DNA of 64,000 nucleotides from assembly GCF_009870125.1 (NCBI RefSeq), contig NC_046681.1:5779001-5843000 (forward strand), read 5' to 3'. Made by a program: the position numbers and the translations under genes. This DNA is from Drosophila pseudoobscura (lineage: Eukaryota > Arthropoda > Insecta > Diptera > Drosophilidae). The notes below the pieces were generated by a model. It saw only the letters and a program-made list of their open reading frames with translations. It had not been told where the DNA came from and ran no database searches. This document shows positions 47,389 to 57,883 of this stretch, piece by piece; position 1 is the stretch's first letter, and each line of letters opens with the position of its first letter.

Positions 47389-47870
47389 TGGAATGCTTGG
47401 GTGTGTGTAGTTACGGGTTACGGTAGTTTTTCTCCTGATTTTTACTATTTTCGTATTGGAAATTTACAGTTTCCTAGAGTGGACGCCGAATTCTGGAGAT
47501 GGAGATAACCACACTTACACGCGCAGGGCTGCAACCGCAATATAAACAAACGAAAATTATAGTTCTAAGATGCCACAATATCGGTTTGCACGCTCAACTT
47601 ATGAATATTAATTTTTTTCCAATTTGAATGATCCAGCTCAATGATTGCAACAAAGTGAATATCAAAAATTATTTTTACTGTCACACAATTTGTTAAAGGG
47701 CCAACGATAGTTTCCATAACAGTGCAAAGTATCGATATTTGTATTTTTTACATCTCTGCAGCCGTAGTAAATGGTGTAATATGTGAGTAAATGCTGTGTA
47801 AAAACTGCAAAATGACTGTAAAAATGTTCATATAATCCATGCAAAATGTGTGTAAAAGGGTTGAATAGTA
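47389..47870 (-). other. barr 5' flank of B2
   Basis: Colinear with the B1 leader up to about 47755. It then continues into a segment with repeated GTGTAAAA and CTGTAAAA words shared, inverted, with 36850-37030 upstream of P1. No gene other than the leader. Confidence 0.6.
47730..47737 (-). promoter_or_regulatory. DRE palindrome upstream of B2
   Basis: TATCGATA about 340 nt upstream of the B2 start codon. DREF sites at this distance are common in Drosophila replication and proliferation genes; here the role is inferred. Confidence 0.5.
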
Positions 47871-48430
47871 GGTTTTTATACCCGATACTCAAAATGAGTG
47901 CTACATACATATATTAGATTTGTGGTAAAAGTGGATGTGTGTAACGTCCAGAAGGAATCGTTTCCGACCCCATAAAGTATATATATTCTTGATCAGCATC
48001 AATATCCGAGTCAATTGAGCCCTGTCTGTCTGTCCGTCCGTCCGTCTGTCAGTCCCTATTAGCGCCTAGTGCTCAAAGACTATAAGAGCTAGAGCAACGA
48101 TATTTTGGATCCAGACTTCTGTGATATGTCACTGTTGCAAGAATATTTCAAAACTTCGACCCGCCCACTTCCGCCCCCACAAAGAACGAAAATCTGTGGC
48201 ATCCACAATTTTAAAGAGACGATAAAACCAAAAACGCAGAATCGTAGAGAATGACCATATCTTTTAGACTGCAGAATCTGAATTGGATCGTATTATTATT
48301 ATATTAATATATTATATTATATTATGTATAGCATGTATATATATATATTAAATATCATCAAGAAAACAATTTAATTGTTTCTCGCCCTGTCTCTCTCTAA
48401 CACACACGTATCATACAGTACATTACCATC
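47871..48430 (-). mobile_element. Helitron-like element upstream of B2
   Basis: It begins TTTTTATACCCGATACTCAA and continues with CGTTTCCGACCCCATAAAGT, the GATCAGCATCAATATCCGAG core, a (GTCC/GTCT)n tract near 48026-48052, and an AT-rich core. It ends close to CTCGCCCTGTCTCTCTCTAA (48381-48400). It lies in the minus orientation relative to the 38515 copy and is duplicated at 56397-56954. Confidence 0.7.
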
Positions 48431-48745
48431 GACAATGCATCCCGGGTGGCCGGACCAGCAGCCACTCGTATGCAGCCAACTCGCATTCACCGGGAGAATC
48501 ACACCTTGATGCCAACGCCAAATCCAGCCGACAATGCATCCTGGGTGGCCGGAGCAGCAGCCACTCGCATGCAGCCAATTCTCACGCTTCATTCGCATCA
48601 CATCCCGATGCCAATGCGAATATCTCCGACAACGCATCCCGGGTGGCCGGATCAGTTCGCCACTCGGTAGATCGCAGCCAATCCTCACAACGTTGGCATC
48701 ACTATGCGATGCCAATGCCAATCCTCCGACAATGCAAGCCAATAA
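48431..48745. repeat. ~99-bp tandem repeat, about 3.2 units
   Basis: Units begin with GACAATGCATCCCGGGTGGC at 48431, 48530, 48628 and a partial at 48728, so the spacing is 99, 98 and 100 bases. Each unit contains CGGACCAGCAGCCACTCG and a GATGCCAATGCC motif. Overlapping open frames in this block are due to the periodic sequence and lack protein character. An identical array is at 56955-57269. Confidence 0.85.
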
Positions 48746-48937
48746 CGTAACTTGTGTTACCCAGCCACTTTTCAGCCGTGTCTGCTACTACACATATGTA
48801 GATAAGCACACATATGTAGATAAGGCGCCACACTTATTGTCTAATGTACCATTTTAAAGGTATAAACACAATAAAAACAACTCTCTCATTTGAGATACTG
48901 TCAGTTTTGTTCGCATAGTCGAACACATCACAAAGAA
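48746..48937. mobile_element. Possible LTR fragment or unclassified repeat
   Basis: It contains two direct copies of CACATATGTAGATAAG (48791-48806 and 48809-48824). They are followed by CACAATAAAAACAACTCTCT and a GTTTTGTTCGCATAG tail, the kind of polyadenylation region seen in retrotransposon LTRs. There is no matching second LTR or coding sequence. Repeated at 57270-57460. Confidence 0.3.
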
Positions 48938-49350
48938 AATTGTGTGGAGATTGATTACTTCTAGCATTGTATCAGTATTCTAAAAAGAAAGTATTTTAAA
49001 AAGTTCGTCACTAAACTTCGTCATCCAGAACTTGCCGGATTTGAAAATCCTCTAGATTCCTCTTGAACCGCATAGAGGGCCACCGATGGGGACAGAGAAT
49101 CTTTCATTTTATCACTCAAGACATCAGGCAACGATCGGTAAACCTCCTGGAAGCTGGCGGTACTCTTGGCGTAGCTTTCTTCCTTTGGCACTGGATGGGA
49201 GGGCAACGACCGATCATCGAAAGGACTCAGGAGCTGTTTCTGGATCAAATAATGGCAGCGTTTCTTGAGATTCTTCATGTCGATCACCTTGTCACGCTTC
49301 GCAAACAGTACAATCACTTCAGTGACCTAAAAAATAAGTAAAAAAAATGA
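48938..49350 (-). pseudogene. barr: barr fragment f1: last exon and 3' flank only
   Basis: The exon 3 equivalent runs 49326 to 49018 on the minus strand, with the array-B 3' flank below it (48938-49017) and a degenerate intron 2 end above (to about 49350). A deletion near 49062 joins YAVQ to the end of the exon and removes the LHLANDMKLRL helix. It has many replacements (MIVLFAKRDK, PFDDRSLPSHP). It then abuts the + strand copy P2 head to head, with no promoter or first exons of its own. Confidence 0.8.
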
Positions 49351-49359
49351 TATCTGATC

Positions 49360-51116
49360 TAATGATCTAATGGATCGCTCAAACAGCTCAACAGTTTCAA
49401 GGTGCGTTTTATCCCATCGGCCAATATGGAGAACTCCTAACCCACTTTACTACCTTCACAGATGGCTGACTATTCGCTGGAGGCCTCGGCCAAGGTCTAC
49501 GACTGCGTGTAGACTCAATCTACAAAGATGCATTACGTATATCGGCGGGTTGGCTGCTGGGATGCGGCTCCCAGTCAACAGCAGGCGGTATCTTAGCCCA
49601 AGCTCAATTCGACGATGGGCTCTCTCGATGCCTCCAATCTACGGATGCAAAACATTCTGCCCAGCGTGAACTCTGAGATGAGGCTACTCACGACCCACAA
49701 ATTCTGGGATTCGACGGAGGAGACGGATGAGCTCATGGACAGCGAAACGCTGAGTGCTGGCACCAAGGAGTGGGCCAATGAAGAGTTGTGCAATGCGGAA
49801 TGGCTGCCTAAGCTGTAAAACCATATGGACAAACTAAATCTGCGGCCACTCCACACGGGCTACGTGATAACCAGTGCTCCCAATCCCAAGCCCCAGACGT
49901 GATCTATTTCAGAGGCGGCCCCCACATATGATGACGATGATGAGGGGCTGGATAATGCGGACGACTTCGGTGTGAATCCCACAGATATATCCGTGGCCTT
50001 TGATATGAATTCCGAGTGTGAGCCCACGCCGGATATGGCAGGAAAACGGTCGAATTCATTGACGACTTGAGGCCAGTGGATGGTGTCACTAGGCTGGACT
50101 ACTCCTACAGACCCATGGAGATCTCACAGTTTTGGGCGGATCCAGCGCACTCGTCCGCGCACCACTCTGGCCCAGTCGTATGGTCCTATGGATGCTGTGA
50201 CTGCTGCCAAACCAAAGAAAACGGCGGCGCTGCCGCCAAGCGACGCATGAAGGAGGTGCAATATGGAAAATACAAAGAGAAGTTCTTTCAGCCCCTCGAT
50301 GCCAATATAAAGCAGCGAAAGGTCAATTTTCAAAAGAAATGGGATGGCGAAATTCAACTTTAATGCGGATTACTTTTTCAAATACGATTCGGCGCCGAGT
50401 ATAAAACTTAGCCAGAGATTTGGTGAAGCCGACCTGGATAAGGGTATGAGCAATGGATATGGATCTGGATGGGGGCTCCCACCACGACGATGCCGACATA
50501 GAGCTCTCCGACAACGAACATTTCACCACAGATGATCCTATCATGAACCGTATGTCGGCAGCGGGCATTGAAAATACCATGGACATGATGAATGAGGATT
50601 CATGTGAGGTTAGGCTCAATCAAAGCCAAAGCATCCATGAGGGTGACGATACAATCTTGGAGATATCCACCGAATTTAAGGACGCACCAAGGCAGGTGGG
50701 TCTTTGAGGGACATACTATTCCCAAGGGTGTCTAAAATATCATTTATTTGGTTCTTTTTCAGGTCACCAAAGTAATTGTGCCATTTGCGAAGCGTGCCAA
50801 GGTGATCGACATAAAAAATCTCAAGAAATGCTGCCATTCTTTGATCCAGAAACAGCTCCTGAATCCTGTCGATGAGGCATCGGTACCCTCCCACCCAGTG
50901 CCAAAGGAAGAAAGCTACGCGAAGGGTACCGCCAGCTTCCAGGAGGTTTACCGATCCTTGCCTGATGTCTTGAGTGACAAGATGAAAGATTCTCTGTCCC
51001 CATCGGTGGCCCTCTATGCGGTTCTCCATTTGGCCAACGACATGAAACTGCGACTCATTCCGCAAGAGAATCTAGAGGATTTTCAAATCCGGCAAGTTCT
51101 GGATGACGAAGTTTAG
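49360..51116 (+). pseudogene. barr: barr copy P2: degenerate exons 1-2, intact last exon
   Basis: It starts inside exon 1 (TCTAATGGATCGCTCAAACA). Exon 1 ends at 49401, intron 1 is 49402-49461, and exon 2 starts at 49462. Exon 2 has a one-base deletion giving an early stop at GTGTAG (49508), a loss of about 170 bases around 49590-49610, stops at 49816 and 49901, and a 57-base deletion near 50043. A further frame change lies around 50220. From about 50450 to the end the sequence is much less decayed, and exon 3 (50763-51116) is intact and nearly identical to P1. P2 is therefore a hybrid of an old pseudogene and a younger 3' part shared with the P1 segment. Confidence 0.85.
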
Positions 51117-51360
51117 TGACGAACATTTTAAAATACTGTCTTTTTAGAATACTGATACAATGCTAAAAGTAATCAATCTCCACACAATTTTAAACACATT
51201 TTCATGCACCAAAACATACAAAAAACTAAACGAAACGAAGCAAGGCTCATTTCCAATGTGTTTTTGGATGATTTTTTAATTCCATCTCTCAAACGGTTCT
51301 AAGTCATAAGATTTACAACAGTTGAAATGTGTGTGCTACCATATTAACAATAAATTAATA
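51117..51360 (+). other. barr 3' flank of P2
   Basis: Copy of 38273-38515 with offset 12844. No gene. Confidence 0.6.
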
Positions 51361-52824
51361 TTTTTGAGAGCACATGTACTTTGAACCTTTGGGTGGATTT
51401 TTGGTTTTTGAACGTAGAACCATTTTCCACACACTGCAGCGGAGACGTGTGTGTAAAATACTTGATAATTATTTATTTTAGCCAGTAATGGAGATGAGTA
51501 TACAATCTTCACACCAGAAGACGCCTCTGAAAAGCATGCCCAAAGCAAAATGGCGAATATTGAAATACACTTGTAAAAGTTAGATCTAACAGGAGTGTGG
51601 ATACCAAATTGCCCACGACAATTGAGATTATTTGTAAAGGGGGAAAAAGACTTTTATTATTGAGACAATATGATGCAAGCGATTTATCGGATTAAATGTC
51701 AAATGAAAATAAAGAAAGGAGGGGGAACGTTGTGAGTTGCTGCGGAGACCGCAACTCTACATTTATACACGATACTAAGTCAGTATGGCTCTCCTCCGGC
51801 AGACGCCGCTAATATTAAACGACACGACAAAGAGTGCGTGCGAGAGAGACAGAAAATCAGCCTGAGCGTGACGTCGAGCGCTGCATAGCCACTGCAAATT
51901 GATTTCGAATTGATTCGAACTAAATCAGATTCAGCAATCTGATAAATATGGTCATTATCTATAATTCTGCGTTTTTAGTTTTCTCGAATGTGCAGCATTC
52001 TGGATGCAACAGATATTCGTCCTTTGTGGGGGCAGAAGGGGGTGGGTTCGAAATTCTGAGATATACGTTTTATAGTGAGATCTAACAGGAGTGCGGATAC
52101 CAAATTTGGTTACTCTAGCCTTAATAGTCTCTGAGATTTGTGGATGCCCCAGATTTTCGTCCTTTGCGGGTGCGGAAAGGGGTGTGGCGAAATTTTGACA
52201 AGAAAAGGTCAAGGTCCGATATCACAGGAGTGTGGATACCAAATTTGGTTGCTCTAGCTCTTATGGGTTCTGAGATCCTTGAACTCATATTTTGCCATTG
52301 GCAAAATCGACCATGAAACCTGTGTGTTAGAGAGAGACAGAGCGAGAAAGAATGAAATTGTTTTCTTGATTCTGGCTATAATATTTATACGATCTGGTTC
52401 AGATTTTGAACTCTAGAAGATATAGTCTACGATTCTGCGTTTTTAGTTTTCTCGTATCCTCGAAATTGTGGATGCCACAGATTTTCGCCCTTTTTGGGGG
52501 CGGAAGTGGGCGGGGCAAAGTTTTGAAATATTCTAGCAGTGACATATCACAGAAGTCTGGATCCAAAACATCGTTGCTCTAGCTCTTATAGTCTTTGAGC
52601 ACTAGGCGCTGAAGGGGACGGACAGACGGACGGACGGACGGACGGACGGACGTGCAGACGGACAGACAGACAGGGTTCAATCGACTCGGCTATTGATGCT
52701 GATCAAGAATATATATACTTTATGGGGTCGGAAACGATTCCTTCTGGAAGTTACACACATCCACTTTTACCACAAATCTAATATACCCCAATACTCATTT
52801 TGAGTATCGGGTATAAAAAGGGCC
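51360..52824 (+). mobile_element. Helitron-like element, second long copy
   Basis: Nearly identical to 38515-39980 (offset 12844), including the (GACG)n tract, the hairpin and the GA-rich motif (52329-52349). Its near identity dates the segmental duplication as recent. Confidence 0.75.
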
Positions 52825-53399
52825 AAACTACAGGGCAAATATGCACAATTTTCGAGATGGTTAGAAGTTTCGCTTGTGGCATACTCATTTTAGATCGTTA
52901 ATTCTATCGTGTCTTGAGATGTACGAATTTTCATCCACAAAGATAAAATCCAGATGGCATGCTCCAGGAAGTAGTCATCAGAAGAGCCCAAGCCCACAGT
53001 CAGGGCAGTAATTATCAAGACTGCCCATAATGTCTTCAAAATGGAGCCTAGTTTACAGGTAGAATCTTCTCAAACCATATCTCGCTTTCCATCTCCCTCT
53101 CAACCTCGATCAGACACTGATATAGGGTCATGAGGAATGGCGGTCCAAAGTTGAAACTCTGCAGCCCATCCGTCTCCCACGTTGACGGAGACACAGGCTA
53201 TAGAAGAAAGAGCAGTAGGAAAAGTCTTCCAGCGAAGAGCAAGCCATCTGTGCAGGGAGAAACGAAGGTTAAGAGCTCTGCAGATTGGTCGGTTGGGTAA
53301 AGAGTAAAACGCTCCTTGAAGTTGCTTAGGGCATGCTTTCCAGTGGCGTCTTCTGGTGAAGATTGTATACTCATCTCCATTACTGGATAAAATAAATAG
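52825..53399 (-). pseudogene. Unidentified gene fragment, second copy
   Basis: Offset 12844 copy of 39981-40555, with the same 60-codon frame (53198-53380) and exon-like frame after the CTTCTATAG acceptor. It has one replacement (DGLLFAG for DGLPFAG). See the first copy for description. Confidence 0.4.
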
Positions 53400-53704
53400 T
53401 TATCAAGATTTCACACACGTCTCTGCTGCAGTGGGTGGAAAAATAGATCTATGCTCAAAAACCCAAAGGTTCAAAGTACATGTGCTCTCAAAAATATTAA
53501 TTTATTGTTAATATGGTAGCACACACATTTCAATTGTTGTAAATCATCCAAAAACACATTGGAAATGAGCCTTGCTTCGTTACATTTAGTTTTTTGTATG
53601 TTTTGGTGCATGAAAATGTGTTTAAAATTGTGTGGAGATTGATTACTTCTAGCATTGTATCAGTATTCTAAAAAGAAAGTATTTTAAAATGTTCGTCACT
53701 AAAC
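53400..53704 (-). repeat. Inverted barr 3' flank (3' of B3)
   Basis: Copy of 40556-40860. It forms an inverted repeat with the flank of P2 (about 51145-51490). Confidence 0.8.
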
Positions 53705-55914
53705 TTCGTCATCCAGAACTTGCGGAATGAGTCGCAGTTTCATGTCGTTGGCCAAATGGAGAACCGCATAGAGGGCCACCGATGGGGACTGCGAATCTTT
53801 CATTTTTCACTCAAGACATCAGGCAAGGATCGGTGAACTCCTGGAAGCTGGCGGTACCCTTGGCGTTGCTTTCTTCCTTTGGCACTGGCTGGGAGGGTAC
53901 CGATGTCTCATCGACAGGATTCAGGAGCTGTTTCTGGATCAAAGAATGGCAGCTTTTCTTGAGATTCTTCATGTCGATCACCTTGGCACGCTTCGCCAAT
54001 GGCACAATTACTTTGGTGACCTGAAAAAGAACCAAATAAATGATATTTTAGACACCCTTGGGAATAGTATGTCCCTCAAAGACCCACCTGCCTTGGTGCA
54101 TCCTTAAATTCGGTGGATATCTCCAAGATTGTATCGTCATCCTCATGGATGCTTTGGCTTTGATTGAGCCTATCCTCACATGAATCCTCATTCATCATGT
54201 CCATGGTATTTTCAATGCCCGCTGCCGACATTCGGTTCATGACAGGATCATCTGTGGTGAAATGTTCGTTGTCAGATAGCTCTATGTGGGCATCGTCGTG
54301 GTGGGAGCCCTCATCCATATCCGTATCATTGCCCAGTCCTTCAACCAGATCGGCTTCTCCAAAACTCTGGCTAACTTTAATACCCGGCGCCGAGTCGTAT
54401 TTTAAAAAGTAATCCGCTTCAAAGTTGAATTTTGTGGGCCGCACCACCTTTCGGGCATCCCATTTCTTTTCATTGACCTTTCGCAGCTTTTTTTTGTTAG
54501 CATTGAGGGGCTGGAATAACTCGTTGTTGAACTTTCCATAGTGCAGATTCTTCTTGCGTCGCTTGGAGGTGGCTGCCGCCGTTTTCTTTGGTTTAGCAGC
54601 CATAGGTCCATTCGTCTCGGCCAGAGTGGTGAGCGGACGAGTGCGCCTGATTTTCCAATGCGCTGGACCCGCCCAAAACTGTGAGATCCTATCCATGGGC
54701 CTGTAAGAGTAGTCCAGGCTAGTCACACCATCCACTGGCCTCAGATCGTCAATGACCCCGGCCGTTTTGCTCAAACGCGTCTGCTCCTCGGCGGTGAGAT
54801 CCTGCAAATCATTCGATTGTATATCTAGGATAATGGGTGGACTTGCCTCCATATCCGGCATGGGCTCACACTCGGCATTCATGTCAAATGCTACGGATAT
54901 ATCTGTGGGATTCACACCGAAGTCGTCCGCATTATCCAGCCCCTCAGCAGCGTCATTACATGTGCGGGCCGCCTCTGAAATAGATCCCGACTGTGGCTGG
55001 GGATTGGGAGCACTGGTTATCACGTAGCCCGTGTGGAGTGGCCGCAGATTTAGTTTTTCCATATGGTTGTACAGCTTAGGCAGCCATTCCGCATTGCACA
55101 ACTCTTCATTGGCCCACTCCTTGGTGCCAGCACTCAGCGTTTCGCTGTCCATGAGCTCATCCGTCTCCTCCGTCGAATCCCAGAATTTGTGGGTCGTGCG
55201 TAGCCGCATCTCAGAGTCCACGCTGGGCAGAATGTTGTGCATCAGGCGATTGGAGGCATTGATGGAACCCACCGTCGAATTGAGCTTCCCAAAAACCGCA
55301 TCCTGCATGGGCACCATGTCCAAACGCGCATTCAATGTTTCCTTGTTCTTTGTCACCGTTGATAAATTCCTTTTCTGGCGCTTGAGCTTAGGTGCCGCCT
55401 GCTGCTGTTGACTGGGAGCCGCATCGGCACCTTCGCCATTACCTGGAGGTCCCTCAGGTAAGCCCGTCAAGAGGCGACCATTCAAACCCGCCGATATACG
55501 CAATGCATCTTTGTAGATTGAGTCTACGCGCAGGTCGTAGACCTTGGCCGAGGCCTCCAGCGAATAGCCAGCCATCTGTGAAGGTAGAAAAGTGGGTTAG
55601 GAGCTCTCCATATTGGCCGAAGGGATAAAACGCACCTTGAAATTGTTCAGCTGTTTGTGATGGCGATCCATTAGATTGGCTAGTGTATCAATCAACGACG
55701 TATCCCAGGCATTGTCTTTGCTCAGCTTATTGCAGTTGTACAGATCCACGCAGGAGCGTATCGTCTCGTTCTCCTCGATGGACTCGAGAGCTGAACTCTT
55801 GCGGTGAACCAGCGGTGTGCGCCGGCGTGCCTCCTGCCTCTCGGCCTCGTCGTTTTTGCGGTAGCTGCCCACCGCAGATCGACGCAGAGGGGTCTCCGAG
55901 TGTGGCGACGTCAT
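53705..55914 (-). pseudogene. barr: barr copy B3: same exon 3 frameshift as B1
   Basis: Exon 1 is 55914-55636, exon 2 is 55575-54088 and exon 3 starts at 54020, all with intact splice sites. It shares with B1 the single-base loss that ends the frame after QEFTDPCLMS (53811) and the deletion near the end of exon 3, so it descends from B1 or a common frameshifted copy. Exon 2 is open for 496 codons, with a few private replacements (MAGYSLEASAKVYDL, PPGNGEG, EAARTCND, MDEGSHHDD). The predicted product of 658 residues would lack most of the SMC4-binding region. The flank has two DRE palindromes (56237-56244 and 56256-56263), more than any other copy. Confidence 0.85.
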
Positions 55915-56396
55915 TGGAATGCTTGGGTGTGTGTAGTTACGGGTTACGGTAGTTTTTCTCCTGATTTTTACTATTTTCGTATTGGAAATTTACAGTTTCC
56001 TAGAGTGGACGCCGAATTCTAAAGATGGAGATAACCACACTTACACGCGCAGGGCTGCAACCGCAATATAAACAAACGAAAATTATAGTTCTAAGATGCC
56101 ACAATATCGGTTTGCACGCTCAACTTATGAATATTAATTTTTTTCCAATTTGAATGTTCCAGCTCAATGATTGCAACAAAGTGAATATCAAAAATTATTT
56201 TTACTGTCACACAATTTGTTAAAGGGCCAACGATAGTATCGATAACAGTGCAAGGTATCGATATTTGTATTTTTTACATCTCTGCAGCCGTAGTAAATGG
56301 TGTAATATATGAGTAAATGCTGTGTAAAAACTGCAAAATGACTGTAAAAATGTTCATATAATCCATGCAAAATGTGTGTAAAAGGGTTGAATAGTA
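55915..56396 (-). other. barr 5' flank of B3
   Basis: Offset 8526 copy of the B2 flank, including the CTGTAAAA/GTGTAAAA stretch. No other gene. Confidence 0.6.
56237..56263 (-). promoter_or_regulatory. Pair of DRE palindromes upstream of B3
   Basis: TATCGATA at 56237-56244 and again at 56256-56263, 11 bases apart. B1 and B2 keep only the second; at the first position they read TTTCCATA. Confidence 0.55.
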
Positions 56397-56954
56397 GGTT
56401 TTTATACCCGATACTCAAAATGAGTGCTACATACATATATTAGATTTGTGGTAAAAGTGGATGTGTGTAACGTCCAGAAGGAATCGTTTCCGACCCCATA
56501 AAGTATATATATTCTTGATCAGCATCAATATCCGAGTCAATTGAGCCCTGTCTGTCTGTCCGTCCGTCCGTCTGTCAGTCCCTATTAGCGCCTAGTGCTC
56601 AAAGACTATAAGAGCTAGAGCAACGATATTTTGGATCCAGACTTCTGTGATATGTCACTGTTGCAAGAATATTTCAAAACTTCGACCCGCCCACTTCCGC
56701 CCCCACAAAGAACGAAAATCTGTGGCATCCACAATTTTAAAGATACGATAAAACCAAAAACGCAGAATCGTAGAGAATGACCATATCTTTTAGACTGCAG
56801 AATCTGAATTGGATCGTATTATTATTATATTAATATATTATATTATATTATGTATAGCATGTATATATATATTAAATATCATCAAGAAAACAATTTAATT
56901 GTTTCTCGCCCTGTCTCTCTCTAACACACACGTATCATACAGTACATTACCATC
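56397..56954 (-). mobile_element. Helitron-like element upstream of B3
   Basis: Copy of 47871-48430 with a 2-base length difference in an AT repeat near 56865. Confidence 0.7.
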
Positions 56955-57269
56955 GACAATGCATCCCGGGTGGCCGGACCAGCAGCCACTCGTATGCAGC
57001 CAACTCGCATTCACCGGGAGAATCACACCTTGATGCCAACGCCAAATCCAGCCGACAATGCATCCTGGGTGGCCGGAGCAGCAGCCACTCGCATGCAGCC
57101 AATTCTCACGCTTCATTCGCATCACATCCCGATGCCAATGCGAATATCTCCGACAACGCATCCCGGGTGGCCGGATCAGTTCGCCACTCGGTAGATCGCA
57201 GCCAATCCTCACAACGTTGGCATCACTATGCGATGCCAATGCCAATCCTCCGACAATGCAAGCCAATAA
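56955..57269. repeat. ~99-bp tandem repeat, second array
   Basis: Same number and order of units as 48431-48745 (offset 8524), so the array was copied as part of the segmental duplication and did not expand independently. Confidence 0.85.
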
Positions 57270-57461
57270 CGTAACTTGTGTTACCCAGCCACTTTTCAGC
57301 CGTGTCTGCTACTACACATATGTAGATAAGCACACATATGTAGATAAGGCGCCACACTTATTGTCTAATGTACCATTTTAAAGGTATAAACACAATAAAA
57401 ACAACTCTCTCATTTGAGATACTGTCAGTTTTGTTCGCATAGCCGAACACATCACAAAGAA
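57270..57461. mobile_element. Possible LTR fragment, second copy
   Basis: Offset 8524 copy of 48746-48937. Confidence 0.3.
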
Positions 57462-57874
57462 AATTGTGTGGAGATTGATTACTTCTAGCATTGTATCAGT
57501 ATTCTAAAAAGAAAGTATTTTAAAAAGTTCGTCACTAAACTTCGTCATCCAGAACTTGCCGGATTTGAAAATCCTCTAGATTCCTCTTGAACCGCATAGA
57601 GGGCCTCCGATGGGGACAGAGAATCTTTCATTTTATCACTCAAGACATCAGGCAACGATCGGTAAACCTCCTGGAAGCTGGCGGTACTCTTGGCGTAGCT
57701 TTCTTCCTTTGGCACTGGATGGGAGGGCAACGACCGATCATCGAAAGGACTCAGGAGCTGTTTCTGGATCAAATAATGGCAGCGTTTCTTGAGATTCTTC
57801 ATGTCGATCACCTTGTCACGCTTCGCAAACAGTACAATCACTTCAGTGACCTAAAAAATAAGTAAAAAAAATGA
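57462..57874 (-). pseudogene. barr: barr fragment f2: last exon and 3' flank only
   Basis: Copy of f1 (offset 8524) with one replacement (SPSEALYAV). It has the same internal deletion and the same head-to-head junction with the next + strand copy, P3. Confidence 0.8.
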
Positions 57875-57883
57875 TATCTGATC

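Noticed and set aside
48371-48742. 123-codon minus-strand ORF over the 99-bp repeat
   Set aside because: The repeat unit length is nearly a multiple of three, so open frames are expected; all strands are open here.
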